Shown one piece after another: positions 34,485-46,329 of a DNA stretch of 64,000 nucleotides. The translations under genes were made by a program, and so were the position numbers. The DNA is from Akebia trifoliata. Its lineage: Eukaryota; Streptophyta; Magnoliopsida; Ranunculales; Lardizabalaceae. Where the stretch lies: the NCBI GenBank assembly GCA_017979445.1, contig CM030715.1, positions 12,640,187 to 12,704,186 of the forward strand. The letters run 5' to 3'. Position 1 is the first letter of the stretch, and each line of letters opens with the position of its first letter. The notes beneath the pieces were generated by a model that was not told the origin of the DNA, searched no databases, and saw only the letters and a list, made by a program, of their open reading frames with translations.

Positions 34485-35369
34485 TTTTTTTTTTTTTTGA
34501 AATTTTTTGAAATGTTTTTATCAAATGAGTATGATAAATTCAAAATTTGTAGAATCTTTGGTTATAACGGTCTTGGTGTTTTTGCCAACCACAGGGGATA
34601 CAAGTGTCGATTATTTTTTCGATTCCTTTAGAGTCATTTCCAGTGCCCTGGTATTGGAAGATTATTATCTACTCGGTCCTTGAGATTTTTGGAGAGATTT
34701 TGCCATTCACAATTTATACTTTTGCGGGCCAAGAGTCCTCTTTTTTTTTGTTTGCCCTTGGTTTCAATTACGATTTTCACCAAACCTGATTTTTACATTT
34801 TTGTGCATCGACGCCCTTTTGGATTTTCATCGTGCCAGTGATTTTGATCTTGTCATAGTCTGATTCTTTTACTCATAGTGTCCTTTCGGATTTTCGTTAT
34901 GCCCTTTTAGACTATTCTTGTATTTTCATTAGATTTTTACATTACAATTCCTACTTGGAGTCTATATGTCTTTGTAACTTAGTAACTCAAGTTAAGCTGC
35001 GAGTTCGAGACTCTACTCTTGTAGTGACCTACATTATTGAGTGATCGATCAAGATTCTCCTCTCGGATTTTCTGATGGCTTTTCGTGGCCCGGTAACTCA
35101 AGTTGAGCCATGAGATCGATTACTCTACACTCCAAGACGCTATTTTTTTCGAATATCCGATCTAAATTCTCCTCTCGAATCTTCCAACGACAGATAAGAC
35201 TTGAGGTTCGAACCGAGCTTCAAGATAAATGATGATTTCATGCCATACTGTCGTTGTCTTGATGGTACCTTAAATCATTCCCTGATCTGAAAGAACTTTT
35301 AGTAGGACGAAACGTTAGCTTAGGCTAATGGTAATGGAAGGATACAAAAAGACTAAAGTTAGGGTCTAA
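34485..35369 (-). other. E2 3' UTR, distal part
   Basis: Non-coding. Reverse-complement similarity to E1 at about 26130-27000, for example the GATCAAAACC…CGGCACGATGAAAATC region at 34790-34860 on the minus strand. It ends at 35369 with TAA on the plus strand, the left target-site base triplet of the CACTA. Confidence 0.7.
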
Positions 35370-35660
35370 CACTATGTGAAAATACCCAAATATCGACGGC
35401 CCAAAACCGTCGAATTATGGGTCAATTCGACAGTTTTGACCGTCGAATTGGACCATCGAATTAGGGCTTGTCGAAAAAATATTCGGTGGCTCAAAACCAT
35501 AGAATTTTATAAATATTCGACGGTCTTAAACCATCGATTATATTAATATTCGACGGCTATAGGCCGTCGAATAAATTATTTTTGACGATTATAGGCCGTC
35601 GAATCTGTAATTATACCATATTATTGACGGAATAAGACCGTCGAATTATTTTAAACACCA
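35370..35660. repeat. CACTA left terminal and subterminal repeats
   Basis: After the terminal CACTA come about ten copies of TTCGACGG or its complement CCGTCGAA, mostly in inverted pairs (for example ATTCGACGGCTATAGGCCGT). Such subterminal arrays bind the TNPA-type protein in En/Spm elements. Confidence 0.75.
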
Positions 35661-35984
35661 TATCATATTGAACTCATTTTTTCATGCCCAAATGTTTTTG
35701 TCTTCAACCTATACCTGTAAAAAAAATCACACATTCATATTCATATCCCATCCACATCGACATTCACATCCCATCCCATCTACTCTCATCCCCATCCACT
35801 CACATCTCATCCCATCCACTCTCATATTGAAGAATAATAAGATTTTTAAAAAAATTACTTATATAAAAAGTTATAAATCACATGTTGGAAGAATTCCTGA
35901 GATCATGTTCATATACATCAATGTACTGAAATCTGAAAAAAAAATCCCACTTTCAATATTCCATTTCTTAGAAGATGGTGAGGT

Positions 35985-36235
35985 GCATACGACATTAGCA
36001 CCCGCTACATGGGCAGATAGCTCTGCTGCACTTTGCAATATCACCAAAGCACGAGAAGATGGGCAGCTTCACAGACCGAGAAGATGGGCGACTTCACAGA
36101 TTGATGCAACTGACAATAAGTCCTTGGGGAGCTGTGTCATTATGCCATCACAGTAAGGTAACACCTCCTCAAATGCTTTGCATATGTCCCCAACCACACT
36201 GATAGTGATGGCACAAACGTCAAAATGCACTGTGT
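35985..36235 (-). pseudogene. Captured importin-beta fragment
   Basis: The minus strand encodes VCAITISVVGDICKAFEE and LPYCDGIMTQLPKDL, then in a shifted frame QLHQSVKSPIF, and after a small direct duplication (cttcacagaccgagaagatg region) SCFGDIA and SSAELSAHVAGA. These follow in order the HEAT-repeat sequence of plant importin subunit beta, the nuclear import receptor. Two frame changes and the tiny length make it non-functional. Sequence at 36240-36455, reading SANETSDDGDDEFLKQY, is joined to it but I cannot identify its source. Confidence 0.75.
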
Positions 36236-36489
36236 CTCCCCAAGCTGTTACATCCAGAACAGCTATCAGACAAGCCAAAAGAATTCTGCGCAAGTCGTTC
36301 ACACTCCCTTTAATGGCCACCCGTTGGAGAGGAGTTAGGTCATTGATATCTTTCAGCTTATATTGCTTGAGGAACTCATCATCACCATCATCAGATGTTT
36401 CATTAGCAGAGTTCATAGGACTTGCTTCTTTCGTCAATGTGTGGGCCATGTCCAATGTTGATGATCACATAAATAGCAGAGAAGCATTA

Positions 36490-36780
36490 CCTTGCCAATG
36501 GCAGCGGAAGGTGTCCCATAATTCTGTAAAACGTAAATAGAAACTTTGTGAGCATTAAAACTAAATCAGGACGAGAGGATGAAGAGATATTAATAAATAT
36601 TAAAATTTCGATAATTAAACATACCAGCCAATCCCATAGGCCTGTGTGAATAAATTTCCTGGGGATAACGACGTCTCCGATGGATAAGGAGCTGTCCCCA
36701 TTACCAGAAGTTCCAAAATGGATGATCCCAAACACGTTGAATAGATCCACCATTTGTTGTGTCATGGTTGTAGCGTTCCT
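36490..36780 (-). pseudogene. Captured nucleoside-phosphorylase/bark-storage-like fragment
   Basis: The minus-strand exon (about 36625-36780) reads TQQMVDLFNVFGIIHFGTSG then SLSIGDVVIPRKFIHTGLWD, ending WL at a GT donor (GTATGT). This matches the MTA/SAH-nucleosidase-like family that includes plant bark storage proteins. A further short exon-like piece (NYGTPSAAIGK, about 36491-36523) has AG and GT borders but an uncertain origin. It is a fragment only. Confidence 0.7.
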
Positions 36781-37199
36781 CTATTCATACAAAGAACCAT
36801 GCATAGCTAATTAGCTTAATCCTCCCTCCAAAAACAAGATTGTTTCAAAGAAAAAATAAAAATAAAAATCTATATATCCAACCACATATATACGATAGGA
36901 GTACGTAGAAGCTAAAAATGTAGAAAGCATGGGTATTTATGATTAATGATTACTATATGCTAATGTATAAGAAGATGATGGAGCTATTAATCAGTGAACT
37001 AGAAAAGGAGGAACAATGTAATAGTATAATGTGAAAAGGAAAAATAGTAATATGATATTATTATTATAATTGCAATTTAACTTTTTAAGGAGGTTATTCT
37101 GGAGTTCTATTTGCATTTCAGAGGTGCTTACATATGATTGCAATTACTAGGATTGGGTCATCTTTGGTAGGAAAGCTTAAAATTCAACCTGCCTTCACC
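36781..37199. other. CACTA interior, no gene seen
   Basis: AT-rich sequence between two captured gene fragments; probably intron or linker. Confidence 0.4.
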
Positions 37200-38081
37200 T
37201 ACTCATTATCGATCTGAAAATTATCACTCTCTCCTGTCAACTCTAATGGCAAGCTCTTCAAAAACCATGGATGGCTTTTAATTTCAGAAATAGTTATCCT
37301 CTGCACAGAAATCAACATAGATCAAACTAAGATTAAAGTTGAATGGTAACTTGTATTTAATAAGATTAGAACATGAGTACCTTCTCTGGGTTAGCCATGA
37401 ATATACAAGATAAAAGATGTTTACATTCCATCAATACTCACACAGTCTGGAATCGAGTATTGGGCACTAAGTATCCGCTGCCATAAGTTGCAAATTTTTT
37501 AATCTGATTTATAAACTCTAATGCAAAGTTTTGACCTAGTAGATATTTCTTAAATGGTTTTGTTATTTATAACAAACCTCGATCGTTTTTTTAAAGTTCT
37601 TTGGATCATCAAGATCTTCGAAGGGATAGGCCCCTACGAGCATCACATATAAGGTAACACCAATAAACCAAACATCTGCAATCTATATCAAGAATTACGT
37701 ATTGATGGTGAGCAATATACGAAGCATAATGTGATTTGAAGTCGAAAAAGAAAGTTATCTCACCTTTCCGTGATAATGTTTTCTAGATAAGACCTCTGGA
37801 GCAATGTAGGCCACCGTTCCTACTGTGGATTTGGGTTGCGAATGCATCAGGGACAACTTCCAAACAAGGAAGAATAGTTAGAATCAAAGATAACACTTAT
37901 TTTCATCACTTAGTGTTGAATATAGCGTACACTATGCAACATTTTCATCAAATAATGCCATCTTAACTCTTAAGCTTACCTCATCCTCGTCGAATTTACC
38001 AGCATTGCATATCCTCATAAAGAGCTCACCACTTGCAGCAAATTCCATGACTATGCCAAGATGAGTAGGTGTAAGCAGGAT
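37200..38081 (-). pseudogene. Captured SnRK2 protein kinase gene fragment with introns
   Basis: Exons on the minus strand, with consensus AG/GT borders at most ends. 38081-37980 (102 bp, [20 protein letters not shown]…[11 protein letters not shown]). 37856-37764 ([20 protein letters not shown]…). 37682-37578 (105 bp, [20 protein letters not shown]…). 37477-37381 (97 bp, about 2 bp short, shifting ECKHLLSCIFMANPEK). 37300-37200 (ITISEIKSHPWFLKSLPLEL). Order, phase and exon sizes fit SnRK2, the Ser/Thr kinases of ABA and osmotic stress signalling. The exon with the HRDLK catalytic loop and the N-terminal exons are missing, so no active kinase can be made. Intron retention shows DNA-level capture. 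Confidence 0.88.
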
Positions 38082-38619
38082 CTGCAAGAAATACCACATT
38101 TTAGTCCAAATTTCAAGAAAACCCCACTGAATAACACTTATTTTCCAACAAAACAAAAGAATCTTAATTTTTGCATATAACCTGGGAGTCTTATCAATTG
38201 TAGATGATCCATCTGGTTTGTGATTTTTTCATATAACCTGTAATATACACCTCATAAACAATCCACTTTTCAGATACTATGCCATATAGCTAACTTAACA
38301 AATGTTAAACGCTGCAGTCATCATCTAACAACAAAGTAACTAAATTACAAAGTCAAATTACAAGTGCAGTTCATAGCTTACATATTGGAGACACCAAATT
38401 ACAAAAGAGATAACTACTTATGCCTTTATACTCGCCTTTCGTAGAGAGGAGCAGCCGACAAACCTCTCTCTACATCACCCCAAAAACTGAAGTAAAAATC
38501 ACATGATGTATACAATTAAAAGTAACAGTTAGAACACACCCGACAACATTTTATTTTGCTGAAGTAACCCATGAAGAGAAAAAAGAACAGATACCTAAGA
38601 AACAACTACTATGGATTAC
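38082..38619. other. CACTA interior, no gene seen
   Basis: AT-rich intron-like or linker sequence between the SnRK2 fragment and an unidentified exon. Confidence 0.35.
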
Positions 38620-38748
38620 CTTTCTCCAGCTTTTCGATCTCTTCAAGGTCCTTTCTTTCTGCCACCTTAAGTTCTCTTTCAGCATCTACGACATCTTCCT
38701 TTTGGTCAAGAGCTTCAAACTCCTTATCTGTATAGCCTCCATGACTCC
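38620..38748 (-). pseudogene. Captured exon of unidentified gene
   Basis: A 129-bp, 43-codon open segment with a perfect acceptor (TGTCTACTTTAG) and donor (GTAATCC) on the minus strand. It reads GSHGGYTDKEFEALDQKEDV then a charged, probably helical segment ending EIEKLEK. I do not recognise the family. Precise splice borders make a captured exon more likely than chance. Confidence 0.5.
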
Positions 38749-38882
38749 CTAAAGTAGACAAACATTAGATCCAACATGTGAGCAAATGCAAATAACAATA
38801 ATAACATTGACAATTAGCCCATGAAGTTACCAAACAAAAGGTAAAAAACCTTCTTACCCCAAGCGTTGTCTTGACTTAACCC

Positions 38883-40790
38883 TCAAAATAGACAACAATG
38901 ACTCCTAGGCCATCTAATCACCTCACCACAAAGAATATCAAGTAAAGTCCATTGGGGTCCATCTCTATCCATTAGCTCAACCGAAGAGTCAATGATTTCA
39001 TTGATACAGATTGAATAATACTTTATATCTGGCTTCTCAGGATCTACTAGTGCTCCTTTGGCGTAGATCACATTCCTTCTAAAGTTCATCAATAAGCATA
39101 CCCTACCATTATTCAATGATGGTAATGATTCTGATACTGGTTCTTTACCTCCTCGCCTATTAGGAATTGTGGAATCTGATGTCGCCTATAAAATAGAATT
39201 ATTGTTTATGATTAGATATGTAAGCTAAAATCCATCATTTATATGAATTAAATATTAATGAAAAATTAAATGAAGAATCTCTAAAGTAAAAGTATTTTTA
39301 CATCTTACCTGAGTAGAAGGACCTCCAACTTCAAATGTAGATGATTTTTTCTTCTTGTGCTTGTTCTTGTTCTTCTTTTTCTTTTTCTTATCTTTCATTA
39401 GTGTATGAACTAGTTGGGTTAAGTTAACCATGTCTCTTTCAAACTTATCCATATAATTTTGACTTTGAGTTGTATAACGTAATGAAGTCTTTGAAACTCC
39501 ACCCCCCATGCCTCTTACTCTGCCTTTTCCATCTTTCCCAAACACCTATGCACAACTATGATTAATATAATGTATGTAAATAAAAAATTAAAATTAAATA
39601 ATCTAAATCATACATACAATGGAAATATGATCATGGTCGATATCCTTATGGGTAAAACTAGGATCTTCTTTAATAAGATTGTTTAATTAACCTATAAAAC
39701 AATGAAAACATTACGATGATAAGTAATTTTTTCAAAAATAAAAATAAAAAATTTGACCAAAAAAATGACATCACTTACGAGAGATTTGGCCAACTCAGGA
39801 GTGAGAGCAGTACCATCACTCCTCATATTACTATCGATGAAAAGCTCTGTTCTTGTGGGATGCCGACCATCCGTCTTATATTTTTTCTGTTTAAATAAAA
39901 AATGTGCCACATCAAAAATGCATACAATATTAAAAACAATACAAATTAATGAACATTTGAAACAAAGTATGTAAATTAATAATTAGATTAATACTTACCA
40001 TTTCTTCTGCCTTTTTTGCTATACCCTTTCTACCGGTTGTGTGTGGAGTTTTATTTTATTTACGAAGCTTTTCCATTTTATCACATTTTCTTAGTCAGTC
40101 GATGTTGATTTTAAATCAACAAACTTCTCCCAATCATCCTATTTGATCCATCTACTTTTGGGCTTATTCAACTTTCGCTCTGCATCAGTATTACCAACTC
40201 TGCAATATTCCTTCCCCAATCGATATTTCCAATCTCTCCATGCATGACCAGCTTTCTGTAGGCAAAACTTCTTGTAGTCCTCAGAAATATCGTAATGGGA
40301 CTGTCAAAATATGAACAAATAAATCAATTCTAATATAATGAAAATATTCATCATTATTACAACTAATCAATAAAATATTTAAACTACCTGGAGAAGATGC
40401 CAAATAAGTTCAAGCAACTCCGTCGGTACCTTCCTCCAAGAAGAATAGAAAGGTGGCACTTGTGCCATCACATAGCGGGCTATATTGGTCGATAAGTCTG
40501 TCGAATTATCCCCAATACATTGAATTCCACATGAAGATGTGAATCAGATGATGAATGTGGATCCGATGTCGACGAACTCTGATGACTATCTCGTGTAGAA
40601 ATCGAAGGTGTCAAGCTATCAGAATCCGATATCGACGAGCTATTAGAATCTTCTATCAACATCATAAGGCCTGTATGGAATAACATTAAAAAAATTAGTG
40701 AGTTTATCAAAGCAGAAATATTACACAATATCAACAATGAATTTGCATTTGAAAGAAATAAAAGTAGATCATTAATATTATAACACATTA
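38883..40790 (-). pseudogene. CACTA second transposase gene (Transposase_24/TNPA-like), decayed
   Basis: Minus-strand pieces separated by introns or stops. They include HAWRDWKYRLGKEYCRVGN (about 40200-40260), a THTTGRK-type region (about 40010-40040), KTDGRHPTRTELFIDSN and LTPELAKSLV (39780-39890), and a Lys-rich KDKKKKKKNKNKHKKKK run (39340-39400). A C-terminal block reads VIYAKGALVDPEKPDIKYYS to EVIRWPR (38890-39075). This layout fits the plant transposase family associated with En/Spm DNA-binding proteins. Internal stops are present. Confidence 0.7.
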
Positions 40791-40855
40791 TTTTTCATAA
40801 ATATATATATAACGTACCAATATAGTTAGTTTTCATCATCATTTTCAATGATATC

Positions 40856-43483
40856 TTATTTAAGAACAGATGATAAAGCATCCACGTTACTTGCCGCAAA
40901 TGCTAAAGGATCTTCAAAAGCGTCTACATCTTTATTCAATCTCTTTGGAACTTCTAAAATCACGTGCCAAGCTTTCATAGGCCGACTTTGATCTTTACAA
41001 TAAAAAACTTGAGTTGCTTGTAAGGCAAGAATAAACGGTTCATCGTCCACTTTTGTATTTCTCATCAATCTCTCTAGATTAACATATCGTAAATTTGTGT
41101 CTCGATCAACCATATACCCATTTGAATCTTCTATACGCACCCAATCACAATAAAATAACGTCTCTTTGAAATCCAGGTAGTCCAACTCAAGTATTTTCTT
41201 TACAATACCATAATAGGTAACTTCTTCATCTACATAATTCGTATCTCTAGCATTTGCCCAGAAACTCGTTACAACTTTCATTGACACCCTAGAGTTTTGT
41301 GTTGATAAATTCATTTCATATTCCGCTGTATAGAAAACATACCCATTTACTGCATGTGTTATATGAAATTGCAGAAGCATTTGGGCCGATAGCAAGCTTT
41401 TTTGTGATTGAGGGGCTGAAATCTTCATGTAGTTGTTCTCTAACCCAATGAGCGTATGACATTTCTTTCTCTGCTTGTGAATTGGTCTTTCGACTATTAG
41501 CCCTTGACGCAAGACTTTGAAGGTATTTATTATATTTCCTATAGAAGATAGTATGAATTAATGAGGTTTAAATTCATATAATATAGAAATAAATTTGAGT
41601 TGTTGCTACATACTTTTCCCATTGAAAATTCTCAACAGACTGACGAAGTACTCATTTGCGAACTTGCTCGTACTCCACATTGTTCAGAACATAACGTTTC
41701 CCATTCTTATCAATAGGGTAGGCAGGTTCACAGTCATCATTCATAATCATATTTTCTCAATGTGCATCACATCAAGATTGTGACGAAGTGACAAATCCCT
41801 CCAATAAGGCAAGTCAAAGAATATTGATCTCTTCGACCATGGAGTCTCATCATTCCTAGATTTTTTTCTTTTCTTACCTGGTAATTTTCCAAACTCTGTA
41901 TGAATTGTTTCCAACTTGTCTAATAGATCAACTCCGCTCAACCGACGATTCTTTTTTTTTTCTTCATACCCATTAAATTGAGATTTTTGACTTCTAAAAG
42001 GATGGTTGAGATCAGTTAAAAATTTCATGTGCCCCATATAAGTGAATTTTCCATCATGTTTTAACCACATTGAATATGTTCCTTCACTACAAACATGACA
42101 TGCAAATTTTCCCGTTGTTTTACAATCCGATAAATGACCGTACGCTGGAAAATCATGTATAGCCCATAACAAAATTGCTCTCATTGTAAATATATGTTTA
42201 GTGCTGGCATCATATGTTTCAATTCCTGTAGACCACAACTCATTTAGCTCTGCAATAAGTGGTTGCAAGTATACATCAATGTCATATCCTGGACCATTTT
42301 TCCTAAAAATCAAAAGTGTCAACATCGTAAACTCCTTTCGCATGCATAAAGATGATGGCAGATTGTATAGAACAACCATAATAGGCCAACAACTGTATGA
42401 GTTGTTTTTCATCCCAAATGGATTAAATCCATCTGTTGCAAGTCCCAACTGAACATTGCGTGACTCAATAGCAAAATCTTCCCATTCACTATCCAATTAT
42501 CTCCAACAGGATGAATTTACTGGATGGCACATAAACTCTTTTCGTTGTTGACCTCTTTTAAAATGCAATTTCATATTCTTCATAATCCATGGCACACTAT
42601 ACATTCGTTTCAACCTTTGCGTTAATGAAAAATACCTCAATATTTTCATCGGTAAAAGTTTTTTCCTTGATTTCTTTTCATTAACCGGTTTCCAGCTACT
42701 CTCGTCACATTTTGGATAACTATCTCTATCTTCATTCTCTCTCCAATATAATATACAATCATTAGAACACGCATGAATAATCTCGCACCTTATCCGTAAC
42801 GTCTTGATCATTTTCTTCGCGGAGTAGGTATTTTTTGGTAAGGAGTTATCATGTGGCAATATCCTTTTAATCATTTTCAATAATTCATCAAAACTCTTCT
42901 GAGACCATTGATGTCTAGTCTTCATACTCAGTAACTCAACTATAACTGATAATTTTGTATCATCTTTTCGATATGAGTGATATAAGGGTTGCATCGTTTC
43001 CTCTGTCATTTGGCGATATTGAGTATCATCTGTTGAATCATCATAAACTTGGTCATCGTTTCTATCATAACACTCATCCAAACAAGTAACTTCATCTTCT
43101 TCGTTGGAAAAATGGTCAAGCGTATCATTCAACATGTCTGTCATTCTTGGGATCATATTTTCATCACACTGACGAACAGACGTACTAGCTCCGACTGTTG
43201 CATGAACCCCATCCCTCCAATGTTCTCCATGGAATGTCCATCTCTTGTAAGAAATATCTATACTATCACAGACTAAATGTTTTGAGATTGTTTCTATACT
43301 TTTCCTCCCCGGTAAGGTATTACGACATTTGACACAAGGACAAAAATAATGATCATCATTACCCAAATCCTGTCTATTCATTTTCAAGTACTCAATAAAT
43401 GACACTATACCATCAATGTATTCCGCTGATAGCCTAGGTTTCGACATCCACTCTTTGCTTGGAACTTCAAACCTCTCCATCAA
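40856..43483 (-). pseudogene. CACTA TNP2-type transposase, interrupted
   Basis: Starts ATG 43483. The transposase-associated domain (residues about 10-95: WMSKPRLSAEY, CPCVKC, ISKHLV, HGEHW) is followed by the Transposase_21 region across 42750-41770 (CILYWRENEDRDSYPKC, NVQLGLATDGFNPFGM, TMRAILLWAIHDFPAYGHLS, DLPYWRDLSLRHNLDVMH). An in-frame TAA at 42497-42499 splits it. After about 41747 most of the DUF4218 region is missing; only QSVENFQWEK remains near 41620. The DUF4216 region follows at 41512-40856 (VVTSFWANARDTNYV, YYGIVKKILELDY, VFYCKDQ, WHVILEVPKR). This element cannot supply its own transposase. Confidence 0.82.
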
Positions 43484-43857
43484 GCATACAATTGATAAGT
43501 AAAAGGAAAAAAAAATAACATATTTTTAGAAAGATGTCTAAGCTAATTATAAAATATATTGTTGGTACTGTCATTAATCATAGTCTTTCACATCATTTGA
43601 TGTGATCATGACCATCAAATCAGTAGACTTCTATGAACTAATGATGTTGGACTTCTAATGCCGTTAAAAATTAAGGATAACCATTGGTTTCAATTCTCAA
43701 ATGGGTACTTAAATTCTGAATCTAATTTGAGATTTAAACCAATACTAAAGCTATGGAAATCATAAAAGATATCTAATTGAGAATAAGAATAGAAGCAAAG
43801 ACTACAAATAAATAATAAATAGCAAATAACAAATAAAAAAGAAAAAAAAAATGAGGA

Positions 43858-44247
43858 ATGATCTTCACATTTCACAAGGCCCAAGGCTTCTCAGTTGGAT
43901 CTTCCCTTGTGGAGGAAGACAAGCTCGATCTTGCTACATCTCTTATGGAGAAGGCCAAGTCCAAAAGGGTATCTCTTTTGTTGCCTATCGATGTAGTCAT
44001 CGCTGAAAAATCTGCTGCTAATGCTAACAGCAAGATTGTGCCAGCATTTAGTATCCTAGATGGTTGGATGGGATTGGACATTGGACCTAATTCCATCAAG
44101 ACGTTCAGTGAATCTTTGGATACTACCAAGACTGTCATTTGGAATGGACCTATGGGGGTGTTTGAGTTTGAGAAGTTTGGAGCTGGAATAGAGGCAATTG
44201 CTAAGAAGTTGGCAGATCTTAGTGGAAAGGGGGTGACAACAATCATA
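43858..44247 (+). pseudogene. Captured phosphoglycerate kinase fragment
   Basis: A plus-strand open stretch matches the C-terminal nucleotide-binding half of plant phosphoglycerate kinase: [73 protein letters not shown] and GKGVTTIID. It stops just before the GGGDS ATP-binding motif. Several substitutions, such as ADKFAAD changed to AEKSAAN, suggest loss of constraint. It is the only captured fragment on the plus strand and lies upstream of the transposase start. No intron is seen across 130 codons. Confidence 0.88.
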
Positions 44248-46329
44248 GACTTAATCATATAAATACAAACTGAATCTCAATGCCCTCGAATTACAGTGAT
44301 TCAAATTGTACATAATTACAATCTTGATAATAAAAGAGTTGATCCTCCTTGCTGACTTGACCAATGATCCCAAGTTGATTTCTTTTATTTTGACTCGGAC
44401 CACACAAATGGATTTTCCAAGCTTATTTTGTGGCCATAATATGGTTTCTATACAAGACCATAGGATTATCCAAGACATACGGAGATCACATAGCGTGGAA
44501 AGAACATCTTAAAAACATGCTGGAGATCTTCACATGGAAGTAGAGGAAAGTGAAACTTGGGAGACAAAACAAGTTAAAAAAGACCAAAAGACCTCACTAT
44601 GTTAGTAAGGTTAAAAAATGCCTTACTATGTTAGTAAGGTCCATCGTCAAAACAAGACCTAAAGATCTGTTACATACTTCAAAACATTAAAACAAACTTT
44701 ATCGAGGAAATGAGAATGAGGATTGAGGAGAAGGAATCATTGGGAGTGGATCCTCTATCATGTTTTTTGCCCCCACTACAAGAAAATGTGAGTTTTCCAC
44801 CTTTGGATTTAAATTTAGAAATTCAATGGTCATCCATTTTCTAACTCAAGATCCAACAAAAAAATGTTTTTAGATTTTTTTTCTTCAAACTCAATCTAGA
44901 CCACGTGGCAATAATCCGGTCCTTTGGTCTATGCAACTATAACATGTATGTTTAAATAGGTCTGATTACATTAATTCAGGCTAAAGACCTAGTCATTCTT
45001 TATTTGATCTGGCCAGCCTATTGGAGGGTCCAGGTTTAGGCTATGATTTTGAGGTCCAATAAGGCTTGGCCTAGCTCATTGGTAGCCCTTGATATGGGTG
45101 TTGGTATCATGGTTTCAAAAATTCATTCAAGATGTATATATATCAAATATATGCCAAGTTACCATTAATTATGTGATTTGACTTACATAACCAATACTAC
45201 TTTACAGTTTATTCAGAATCTCCAACTAACTACCACTAAACAAGTCGGAAAAACATTATTGTTTATTAGTCATATTGTATTTCGACAATAGAAAATTTTT
45301 CCACTTTGAAAATTTCGGATCAATTAACGTGACACTTTCTTTACTAACTTGATAAGATTTTAAGGGTCATTTTGCTCAAATAAATCATTAAATTAGCAAA
45401 CCAACACAACAGCCCTATACATCTCAAAGAAAATCTCGGATCCAAAAGAAAAACAAAATTCAAAAAATAATCTCAGTTGGACATGGCTAACAAGAAGACA
45501 GTGAGATGGACCATTGGCAGAGAGCTCCAAAAATAGACTCTTAACGAACTAAACTCAAATCAAAGAAACTACATTCATATCAACTAAGCTAAATTCATAG
45601 AAAAATGCATCCAATTAGATTTCTCCAATTTTAGATCCAAATTTATCAGAAAAGCTCGAAAAAAAACTATAAATCACCATCAAAACATAATAATTAGAGA
45701 ATATTAAAGTGAAAATAGAAGCAGTAAAGAAACTAGAATAAAAATATAAGAAATAAAAAGAAGTGAAGATGACCGACTAGAAAATTAGGGTTTTTACAAA
45801 AAAAAATCGCTAATAACTCTACGATTAGAAGTTCATTTTAACACAAACAAGCTCGGTAAACTAGATTAAAGCATCTAAAGTAGAATTTTAACAAGATTAA
45901 ACTGAAATTAGAGAGAAAATTATAAGATGTACCTCTTGATTTGCAGAAACACTAATGATCTCTGGATTTGAAGCAGATAAAAAATCTATCGACGAAGTGA
46001 TCGATCGGTTTGATCAATCGGTATTTTCGAATGCCTCTCGAATGTCTGGTTTGATCGGTGATCAGTGTTCTCGACTGCCTCTCGAATGCCTCTCGAAAGT
46101 CTGCTCGAATGCCTTTCAAAAATCTGCTCGAATGCCTCTCGAAAGTCTACTCGAATGCCTTTCAAAGTCTGGTTTGGTAAGAAATTCAGAGTCGAAAAGG
46201 ATTGAGAAGAGTAGATCGAAGAGGGAGCTTGAGAAAAGTAGATCGAAGAAGGTTAAGATGGCATTATTTCGAAAGGATTTTTGCGCAGAGATGGTTTTCT
46301 TGAGAAGGAAGATCTAAGCTGTTGAATAA
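44248..46329. other. CACTA right interior, non-coding
   Basis: No convincing gene. CTTACTATGTTAGTAAGGT occurs twice near 44590-44642. CACTACAAGAAAATGTGAG at 44776-44794 looks like a second CACTA-type terminus. At 46020-46180 a short array of TCGAATGCCTCTCGAAAGTC-type units occurs. The 120-codon frame at 45955-46317 runs across that array and has no known domain. Confidence 0.45.
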
